Part shown: in pieces, positions 1-5,340 of the stretch
Layout: each line of letters starts with the position of its first letter
Position numbering within the stretch: the stretch's first letter is position 1
NCBI GenBank assembly: GCA_021806345.1
Contig: JAJZXP010000166.1
Location: 1-8,001 of the forward strand
Direction: 5' to 3'
DNA: 8,001 nt
DNA from: Thermoplasmata archaeon
GTDB lineage: Archaea; Thermoplasmatota; Thermoplasmata; Thermoplasmatales; Thermoplasmataceae
The notes under the pieces: model-generated
Database searches by the model: none
Seen by the model: the letters and a program-made list of their open reading frames with translations, nothing else
What the model was told of the DNA's origin: nothing
Translations under genes and position numbers: made by a program

Positions 1-17
1 CATAGATGTCTATTCTA

Positions 18-46
18 GATGAGCATTCGATTAATTCCTATGCTAT
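18..46. repeat. IS630 terminal inverted repeat, left end
   Basis: It starts at the G of CTAG and contains CATTCG followed by ATTAAT. It pairs with the reverse complement of 1202-1230, which carries CATTCG then CTTAAT at the same offsets. Seven mismatches occur over the 32 aligned bases. The last codons and stop of the transposase overlap the inner part of this repeat, so the gene runs into its own end. Confidence 0.75.
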
Positions 47-1165
47 TATAATTTCATCCATCTTGTATTTCCATCTGAAGATGACAGGAGACTTGTTTAT
101 CTCCTGAAAATATTGTTCTATTCTGCTCTTTAATTCTTCAATGGTTTTTACTCTGATCTCACGAAGCATGGTCCTCGCAAGTTTGCTGAACAGCATTTCC
201 ACAATGTTGAGCCATGATCCGTGTTTGGGCGTGAATACAAACTCAAACCTGTTTGGCACCGTAAGAAGGTATTCCCTTATTTTTTCGGATGTGTGCACTT
301 TGAGGTTGTCCAGTATCAGTCTTATCTTTTTATCCTGAGGATATGAAGAATCCAGTTTCTTCAGGAATGATATGAAATCGTCACTGTTGTGCGTTCTGCT
401 TACCGTTTCAGTGACAACGCCGTTGTGCAGGTCTATACCTGCAAGGAGAGATAGTGTACCCAATCTCCTGTATTCATAATCCCTTGTTGCTGATGGATGC
501 TTTCCGGGAACAGGAGGTAACTCCTCTGAGGTTTGGGATATTGCCTGCATGCCAGGTTTCTCGTCGAATGATATGGTTATGGTATCCTTCAGTTCCGGTA
601 TTATAACGCCATTATTGCTCATGTCCGCCTCCTTGTATACGTACAGTACAACGGCCATCTTCTCCTCGAAGTCTGGATCCCTCTTCTCCACGTAGTATCT
701 GATCTTGTGCGGTTTGATCTCTGCCTCGTTTAGGATCTCGAAGACAGTGGACCTGCTAACATTCTCAAGGGAGTGCCTGTTCTTTCTTATGTGATCTGTC
801 ATGATAGTATATGTCCACAGTTCATCCGGGTATCCATGTTCTGAAGGTTTTGTGCATGCAAGGTTCAGAACCCATGACTTATCGTCATCTGTTATAATTC
901 TGGGTTTTCCGGACCTTGGAAGATCATTCAGTGCAGTACTAACGCCAAATTCCCTCAACTTTGAAAGACAGTTCTTGACCGTATTCTTGTTTATTCCGTT
1001 CCTTGTAGCGATTTTATCATCACTGTAATCATCAAGATAGTCAAGGATTATGGATGCCCTTGTTACCCTCCTCTTTTCCTCACTTGTTGATGCCCTGATC
1101 CTCTTGAGTTCTTTCAGATCCTCTTCTGAAATGTCCGGCTTTGGGTATTTTCTTTTGAAAACCAT
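38..1165 (-). CDS. IS630-family DDE transposase
   Basis: Catalyses cut-and-paste movement of the surrounding element. The 375-residue length is normal for the family and no frameshift is seen. Residues about 12-90 form a basic helix-turn-helix region (KIATRNGINKNTVKNCLSKL, about 51-70) that would bind the terminal repeats. A second winged-helix-like part runs to about 150. The RNase H-fold catalytic core follows, with D201 in ISFDEKPG, D286 in LILDNLKVHTS and E323 in HGSWLNIVEMLFSKL. The 36-residue spacing between the second Asp and the Glu fits the DD33-37E pattern of IS630/Tc1-mariner relatives. The ATG at 1165 lies just downstream of a TATA box. The stop overlaps the left inverted repeat. 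All catalytic residues are present, so the protein is predicted active. Confidence 0.93.
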   Translation of the reverse strand: MVFKRKYPKPDISEEDLKELKRIRASTSEEKRRVTRASIILDYLDDYSDDKIATRNGINKNTVKNCLSKLREFGVSTALNDLPRSGKPRIITDDDKSWVLNLACTKPSEHGYPDELWTYTIMTDHIRKNRHSLENVSRSTVFEILNEAEIKPHKIRYYVEKRDPDFEEKMAVVLYVYKEADMSNNGVIIPELKDTITISFDEKPGMQAISQTSEELPPVPGKHPSATRDYEYRRLGTLSLLAGIDLHNGVVTETVSRTHNSDDFISFLKKLDSSYPQDKKIRLILDNLKVHTSEKIREYLLTVPNRFEFVFTPKHGSWLNIVEMLFSKLARTMLREIRVKTIEELKSRIEQYFQEINKSPVIFRWKYKMDEIIIA

Positions 1166-1192
1166 TTATATCGTAATGATAACCCAAATAAA

Positions 1193-1200
1193 TATATAAA
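1193..1200 (-). promoter_or_regulatory. Archaeal TATA box for the IS630 transposase
   Basis: Read on the minus strand the sequence is TTTATATA, centred about 31 bases before the transposase ATG at 1165. Archaeal transcription usually begins about 26 bases downstream of the box centre. The message would then start within a few bases of the ATG, leaderless or nearly so. No Shine-Dalgarno sequence is seen before the ATG. Confidence 0.5.
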
Positions 1201-1201
1201 G

Positions 1202-1230
1202 ATAGACTATGTATTAAGCGAATGATAATC
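1202..1230. repeat. IS630 terminal inverted repeat, right end
   Basis: Imperfect inverted match to 18-46, ending at the C of CTAG (1230-1233). It lies immediately upstream of the TATA box for the minus-strand transposase, so binding of transposase to this end could compete with its own transcription; that regulatory idea is inference. Confidence 0.75.
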
Positions 1231-1233
1231 TAG

Positions 1234-1471
1234 TTCTCGGGAACGTCTATTTCCAATATCTCTGATTTAAGTAAGTTTTTAGATTGTCTTCGTTGTTGAA
1301 TCACTTGAGAAGAGTAACAGCGAGCTCATAATTCATAAAACCAGAATGTCCTATGAATTGGATGTCCCTTTTCTCTTCACTTCTAAAATTTGAAGATTAA
1401 TATTCATACCAATTTATGTCGGATAAACATAATTATTTTGGCGGATTTGGCGTAAAGTAGATTTAAGCAAC
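1234..1471. other. Non-coding spacer between IS630 and the OLD-family promoter
   Basis: AT-rich sequence with no convincing gene on either strand and no tRNA-like or CRISPR-like structure by eye. The only local structure noted is a weak 6-base inverted pair, TTATGT (1414-1419) and ACATAA (1427-1432) around a 7-base loop, about 40 bases upstream of the TATA box. It could be an operator-like site but is short enough to be chance. Confidence 0.5.
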
Positions 1472-1479
1472 TTTAAATA
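1472..1479 (+). promoter_or_regulatory. TATA box of the OLD-family transcription unit
   Basis: TTTAAATA inside CTTTAAATAC, a good match to the archaeal TATA element. Expected initiation about 26-28 bases from the box centre falls at 1502-1503, exactly on an ATG that opens a 26-codon ORF. The next large gene begins at 1592, which would leave it a leader of about 90 bases. Confidence 0.6.
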
Positions 1480-1502
1480 CTTCTATAATTATAATCCACT
1501 TA

Positions 1503-1583
1503 ATGGTTTATGAGAGACCACTGATGCAGATTTTTGGTCGCGGCAACACATTAATTACAAGAATAGGCAGGTTTAGGATTTAG
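1503..1583 (+). CDS. Possible 26-residue leaderless leader peptide or small protein
   Basis: A short open frame starting MVYERPLMQIFG and ending with TAG at 1581-1583, eight bases before the ATG of the OLD-family gene. The ATG coincides with the transcription start predicted from the TATA box at 1472-1479, which is the arrangement of a leaderless archaeal gene. The peptide is short and basic at its C-terminal half, with no recognised domain. If translated, it could couple translation to the downstream gene, whose AGGAAG ribosome-binding site begins within the stop region of this ORF. It may equally be a chance frame or the remnant of a larger gene. Confidence 0.3.
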   Translation: MVYERPLMQIFGRGNTLITRIGRFRI

Positions 1584-1587
1584 GAAG
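1582..1587 (+). promoter_or_regulatory. Shine-Dalgarno-like site of the OLD-family gene
   Basis: AGGAAG ends four bases before the ATG at 1592. The codon directly before that ATG is TAA, so the gene cannot start further upstream in frame. Nearly the same context (AGGAAGTT then AAATG) recurs before the putative gene start at 7988. Confidence 0.45.
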
Positions 1588-1591
1588 TTAA

Positions 1592-3370
1592 ATGAGGCTC
1601 GTTGAATTCTCGATCCAGAATTACCGTAGATATTGCGATATCACGACTTTTAGAGTGTCTTCTCTAACTGGCGCAGTGGGCAAAAACGACGCGGGCAAGT
1701 CAACCATTCTGAAAGCCTTAAGTGTTTATTTCAATGGAAAGAAAATGTCTACTGAAGACAGGTGCGTCTTTGCTGTAAGTGATGCCCCAATAGTGCTAAT
1801 TGGAAAATTTGAACCTTACGAAGGGGAGAGAAAAGCGAAGATTCCGCTAGATTCAAATAATTTGCTTGTCCTGAAGAAAACCTTTCGCGAAGTTGGTAAA
1901 GCTCCCAACATAGAGGTATGCGCATTTGATTATGTAGAAGATGAATTACAAAACTTGAGATCTAAGAAAGAAACCGATCTTAACAAAACACTCGATAGAA
2001 TTGGAATCGACTACAAGAAATCTGGCAGATCGATCACCAACGAGGAGAAGATTAGCAGAATAATAGAATGGGCTGAAAAGGGATACAAAGAAAAAATCGA
2101 TGTTTGGATCGAGCTTGACAAAGACTTGATGAAGGAAATAGAATTACTGCTCCCCGAATTTATAGAGTTCGAAAACGAGATGGAACTTGAAACCGATGTT
2201 AAGTCTTTCCAAAGTCCATTCTTGATCCCTATATCAGAGCAACTTAACAAACATAGTGACCTGACGAAATCCGTGGTTGATACTATTCGAGATTTGGTTA
2301 ATGATATGACTCTGGGTATTCAACGGAATCTTCAAGACCTTGTGAGTTTACCTGGTAAGTTGATTCTTGAACCAGGTATTGAGTGGAAAAATGCAATGTC
2401 GATAAGAGTTTCTATCGAAGAACAGTCTGGTAAGCCAATAGGTCTTTCGAACCACGGAACAGGGCAGAAAAGACTGGTTATGGTGGCCTACCTTAAATAT
2501 ATGGCTGAGAAGGACCTAAAAGACAACAACGTAGGAAACGTGATTTATGCGATAGAAGAACCAGAAAACTCCCTTCACCCGGGAGCTCAAAGGATCCTTT
2601 CAAACTCACTCTCGCAGTTAGCAGATAAAGGAAATCAAGTTATTTTCTCAACCCATTCCCCCGTTTTCGTCGCTGGTCTTGAGCAAGAACAGATTATACT
2701 AGTGACTAGCGAAGAAGGTAGATCGAAGGTTTCGTTTGGTGATACCTTATCGCAGGCAGATATAGCCGCTGAATTGGGTGTGTTAGCTCAGGACAATCTC
2801 CTCTCTTATGCTGGGGTCTTGTTTGTAGAAGGTCCTACCGACGTCGCATATTTCTTGGCCGCTTCCGAAGCTCTGGCCAAGGACGGAAAACTTAAGGGTT
2901 CACTTGATGAAATTGGTATAGGGGTTATTCCCTGCGGAGGTCAAACAATACAATTCTTTGTTGACACTAAGCTACTCCAGAAGATTAGCAGAAGATTTAT
3001 GGTTATTATCGACAGCGATGTTAAACAGAAGGGTCAGACACCTGCTCAAAAGAAATTGAATCTCGTTGAGAAAGTTAGAGAGCTTGGAGGAAAAGGTATC
3101 ATCCTCAGAAAGAGGGCGATTGAGAATTATCTGCACCCTTCTGCGTGCCAGAGGATATTGAAGAAGACGGTAGTAATTGACGAATATAATGAAGTAAAGG
3201 ATGAGATCGGTAAGAATGGGAACCAGTCTTCTCATTTTAACAAAATTGTCCGTGATATGTCGCCCGCAGAATTTCTCGATAGATGCGAATATACAAATGA
3301 TAATGGAGAAACTGCATATGAAATTCTGGAGATACTTCAGGAAGCCATTAGTTTGGCAATAGGGGAGTAG
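1592..3370 (+). CDS. OLD-family ATP-dependent nuclease (ABC/SMC-type ATPase with TOPRIM domain)
   Basis: Predicted cytosolic DNA nuclease whose cleavage is controlled by an ABC/SMC-like ATPase, the layout of OLD proteins and of GajA from Gabija. The N-terminus MRLVEFSIQNYRRY is the typical RecF/SMC start. Walker A is GKNDAGKST (30-38). A charged helical insertion spans about 110-250 and is probably the dimerisation arm. A signature-like LSNHGTGQKRL is at 285-295, Walker B YAIEEPENSLHP at 319-330 with E322/E323, and the H-loop FSTHSP at 352-357 with H355. The TOPRIM part starts at VLFVEGPTDVAYF (409-421, E413 and D417), continues with VIIDSD (471-476, D474/D476) and has the conserved RAIENYL (508-514, E511). 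All metal-binding acidic residues appear present. The 592-residue length is normal for the family. No GajB-type UvrD helicase follows. A defence role is inferred from family and neighbours. The start is fixed by an in-frame TAA just upstream. Confidence 0.9.
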   Translation: MRLVEFSIQNYRRYCDITTFRVSSLTGAVGKNDAGKSTILKALSVYFNGKKMSTEDRCVFAVSDAPIVLIGKFEPYEGERKAKIPLDSNNLLVLKKTFREVGKAPNIEVCAFDYVEDELQNLRSKKETDLNKTLDRIGIDYKKSGRSITNEEKISRIIEWAEKGYKEKIDVWIELDKDLMKEIELLLPEFIEFENEMELETDVKSFQSPFLIPISEQLNKHSDLTKSVVDTIRDLVNDMTLGIQRNLQDLVSLPGKLILEPGIEWKNAMSIRVSIEEQSGKPIGLSNHGTGQKRLVMVAYLKYMAEKDLKDNNVGNVIYAIEEPENSLHPGAQRILSNSLSQLADKGNQVIFSTHSPVFVAGLEQEQIILVTSEEGRSKVSFGDTLSQADIAAELGVLAQDNLLSYAGVLFVEGPTDVAYFLAASEALAKDGKLKGSLDEIGIGVIPCGGQTIQFFVDTKLLQKISRRFMVIIDSDVKQKGQTPAQKKLNLVEKVRELGGKGIILRKRAIENYLHPSACQRILKKTVVIDEYNEVKDEIGKNGNQSSHFNKIVRDMSPAEFLDRCEYTNDNGETAYEILEILQEAISLAIGE

Positions 3371-3530
3371 ATTGATCAGTATGATTCTCTTCAACAGTGT
3401 GATTGTGTAATAGACTCACATATTCGTAGTTGAGCTTCATGCCGTATATTCCATAGTGTATCACCTCTCCAAAGCATCGCCAAAGAGACCTAAACGATTT
3501 AATGCACCATCAATATTGCAAAAAACTTTA

Positions 3531-4528
3531 GGGCTTGCGTAATAATAACATATTCAAGTCAGGCCCTCGGAATGTTACCATCAGGCAGTATCTCATAGTT
3601 CCATTTCGGGTGCAGTGAATCTGGTTTCAGATGTATCTTTGCCAGATCCTCGTCTGAGAATTTTACTCCAGTTGGATATTTGTTTTTATCCTCACGTACA
3701 GACACCTTAAGACCGTTTCTTGTTTCGGTTGAACCTATGAGTTTTACCACAGTCTCATGATTCACAAGCGGTTTCCCCTTCCAGTTCATGCTGATGAATG
3801 AAAACATGCGATGTTCAATCCGGTTCCATTTGCTTGTTCCCGGAGGATAGTGGCATACAGTTATGGGTATTCCGATCTTGTTCACGAGTTCCTGCAGATG
3901 AATCTTCCATCCTCGGTTACGTGAACCATTGGAACCACCTCCATCTGCACATATCAGTAACTTCTTCGCATAAGGATAACGGTGCCTTCCGATCAATGAC
4001 CACCACTGCCTAACGCTTTCCACAGCGAATTCAGATGTATCATGACTCTTTCCCACGTTAAACATGCCCTCATTCTTTCCTGTACCATATATGCCATAAG
4101 GTTTAGCTTTGCCCATAACAAAATTGGGGAAATCGTACACGTTAACTTCCTTTGCTTCCCCTGCCCTGTTCCACGTTCTTCCCGGATTCTTGAATTCCCC
4201 TATGTGTTCCTTTTTCTTTGCATCAACAGATATCACATGGGTTCCCTCCTCCACGGATTCCTTCCCTTTTTCGTTTATGTACCAGAACTGTGCATCCCTG
4301 TCCTCTGATGAAGCACCCTCTATGTTCTTTAAGTTCGCTTGCAGTGAGTGATCGTTTTCCTTCAGTATCCTTCCCACAGTATCCGGATCGATCTTGTGGT
4401 CAGTCAATTTCAATTCACCCGCAATCTTATAAGTGGATTTATTGCTCCATCTCAGGAGACTCATGTCTTTGCCAAGTTTCTTGACAATCTTTCAAGACAC
4501 CTAAATGATCTTGTTATCACAAAGCTCC
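3531..4528 (-). mobile_element. Decayed ISAzo13-family insertion sequence (boundaries tentative)
   Basis: Defined by the truncated ISAzo13-type transposase. The left boundary is proposed at GGGCTTGCGTAATAATAACA, 28 bases outside the transposase stop. The reverse complement of the bases ending at 4528 reads GGAGCTTTGTGATAACA, similar if small gaps are allowed, and could be the other inverted repeat. The interval would be about 1.0 kb, shorter than a full element needs for an intact transposase of roughly 400 residues. This fits an internal deletion of the 5' coding part. The repeats are imperfect and were matched by eye with gaps, so the exact ends are uncertain. The element lies between the OLD-family gene and the DEDD exonuclease gene, both read in the opposite direction. 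Confidence 0.45.
3559..4464 (-). CDS. 5'-truncated ISAzo13-family transposase, probable pseudogene
   Basis: The sequence aligns throughout with the catalytic part of ISAzo13-type (Rhodopirellula-type) transposases. Hallmarks are LLRWSNKSTYKIA (3-15), SLQANLKN (40-47), DRDAQFWYIN (55-64), VISVDAKKKE (77-86), ICADGGGSNGSR (171-182) and PPGTSKWNRIEHRMFSFISM (207-226). The likely catalytic triad is D81, D174 and E217. Family members begin roughly 100 residues earlier with a helix-turn-helix region that is missing here. Homology seems to continue a few residues upstream of the ATG (GKD before MSLLRW, resembling the usual GDP), so this ATG is internal to the original gene. An in-frame TGA closes the frame nine codons upstream of it. 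Without its DNA-binding part the protein is unlikely to mobilise anything unaided, although the catalytic frame has no stops. Confidence 0.85.
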   Translation of the reverse strand: MSLLRWSNKSTYKIAGELKLTDHKIDPDTVGRILKENDHSLQANLKNIEGASSEDRDAQFWYINEKGKESVEEGTHVISVDAKKKEHIGEFKNPGRTWNRAGEAKEVNVYDFPNFVMGKAKPYGIYGTGKNEGMFNVGKSHDTSEFAVESVRQWWSLIGRHRYPYAKKLLICADGGGSNGSRNRGWKIHLQELVNKIGIPITVCHYPPGTSKWNRIEHRMFSFISMNWKGKPLVNHETVVKLIGSTETRNGLKVSVREDKNKYPTGVKFSDEDLAKIHLKPDSLHPKWNYEILPDGNIPRA

Positions 4529-4577
4529 TTTGAATTTTCGATAATGGAAATTTGCGAGGTTCACAATTTAGTTGAGG

Positions 4578-4585
4578 TTTATATA
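4578..4585 (+). promoter_or_regulatory. TATA box of the DEDD exonuclease gene
   Basis: TTTATATA preceded by GG and followed by CC. Its centre lies 26-27 bases before the GTG at 4608, the spacing expected for a leaderless archaeal message beginning at that codon. This decides between the GTG and the earlier in-frame TTG at 4572, which would lie upstream of the predicted transcription start. It also means the two following genes need not depend on the OLD-family promoter across the IS remnant. Confidence 0.55.
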
Positions 4586-4607
4586 CCGGCAGTGTGTTAA
4601 GTTTATT

Positions 4608-5276
4608 GTGGAATTTGATAAGGATAAAACAGTATCAATCATTTTTGACACGGAATGGTATGTCCCACCTGAGGACAGAGTCGCCTCTGTTGCCAGTCTC
4701 AAAGTGAATCCCGCTAAGCACAATCACACTTTCTTGGGTGGAATATTCCTACGATTCTTTCCATTAAACGATAACAACAAGCCCGAAAAATATGAGTTTT
4801 TTGTCAACGGTATGACAGCTAATGAGGAGAAAGGTGTACTGCATGAGGTATATTCTTTCTTCCTGGACACCTGGAAACTAATCGCTGACAAGAAACCATC
4901 CGACCCCGATCTAATAACGATTGGGACTGGTATCTCGAGACTTGACATTCCGGGGCTCTACGCGAGGAGCGTTGTTGTGGGTTTAGACCAACCTAACAGA
5001 TTGTACGAAACATTCCTGAAAACGAAGATCGTTGACCTATCGGAAGCATCTATACCGTATTTTGACAAAAATAGACCGAGATTATTGTATCCAGTAGCTA
5101 CGAATAGCATCGCTAAAAGATTTGGACTTGGGTCGGAAAGAAAGGAGACCGGTAAAAGTGTCTGGGATATGGCTGATGCGGAGGATTTCGATGGCATTAG
5201 AAACAGAGTTTCAGCAGAAGTTGAGGTCCTCTGGAAGATCTACGGTGCGATGGTAAAAAAAATATTCAAGAGCTGA
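4608..5276 (+). CDS. Predicted DEDD (DnaQ/RNase H-like) 3'-5' exonuclease
   Basis: A 222-residue protein with the ordered motifs of the DEDD exonuclease fold. Motif I is IIFDTEWY (11-18, D14 and E16). Motif II is GISRLDIPGLYAR (108-120, D113), followed by KIVDLSEAS (140-148) where related proteins have a conserved Asp. The motif III region is GSERKETGKSVWDM then RVSAEVEVLWKIY (175-188 and 200-212). Homologues normally carry Asp in the A-D-V position; here it is Glu (E204), so activity could be altered or lost. No helicase, polymerase or membrane segment is present, so it is probably a small soluble single-strand trimming nuclease, substrate unknown. I chose GTG 4608 because a TATA box sits 26-27 bases upstream and the N-terminus then begins just before the first strand; TTG at 4572 would add 12 residues. 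The GHKL-DUF3883 gene follows after 64 bases. Fold assignment is fairly sure; role in defence is inferred. Confidence 0.7.
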   Translation: MEFDKDKTVSIIFDTEWYVPPEDRVASVASLKVNPAKHNHTFLGGIFLRFFPLNDNNKPEKYEFFVNGMTANEEKGVLHEVYSFFLDTWKLIADKKPSDPDLITIGTGISRLDIPGLYARSVVVGLDQPNRLYETFLKTKIVDLSEASIPYFDKNRPRLLYPVATNSIAKRFGLGSERKETGKSVWDMADAEDFDGIRNRVSAEVEVLWKIYGAMVKKIFKS

Positions 5277-5296
5277 CGGTTATGAATCTAAGTATT

Positions 5297-5304
5297 TGTA
5301 TATA
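5297..5304 (+). promoter_or_regulatory. Possible TATA box before the GHKL-DUF3883 gene
   Basis: TTGTATATA-like sequence 21 bases after the stop of the DEDD exonuclease gene. Initiation would be expected near 5327, giving a leader of about 14 bases to the GTG at 5341. It is weaker than the other boxes, and co-transcription with the preceding gene is equally possible. Confidence 0.3.
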
Positions 5305-5340
5305 CAAAGATGTTACTGTTGTTCAGTTGGACGTACAGAT

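Larger units (their letters stand above)
18..1230 (-). mobile_element. Complete IS630-family insertion sequence
   Basis: An element of about 1.2 kb enclosing one DDE transposase gene on the minus strand. Both boundaries fall inside the tetranucleotide CTAG (15-18 and 1230-1233). This fits the known IS630 preference for CTAG with duplication of the central TA, here 16-17 and 1231-1232. Just inside each boundary the two ends match as an imperfect inverted repeat, about 25 of 32 positions when the CTAG bases are included. With intact ends and an intact transposase the copy may be mobile, or only recently immobilised. It sits upstream of the OLD-family gene and does not interrupt any gene visible here, but only 14 bases lie to its left, so damage on that side cannot be judged. 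Boundaries were found by eye. Confidence 0.85.

Noticed and set aside
1411..1434. Inverted repeat upstream of the OLD-family promoter as a terminator or operator
   Set aside because: Only a 6-base stem with an AT-rich composition and no following T-run; expected by chance in such sequence.
2972..3394. 140-residue minus-strand open frame across the 3' end of the OLD-family gene
   Set aside because: It lies antisense to the TOPRIM coding sequence, has no recognisable domain or promoter, and its composition is that of a reverse-frame shadow.
5296..5340. TTG at 5296 as the start of the GHKL-DUF3883 protein
   Set aside because: The added 15 residues are Cys-rich with no family resemblance and the codon overlaps a possible TATA box. 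GTG 5341 is preferred, though TTG 5296 cannot be excluded.
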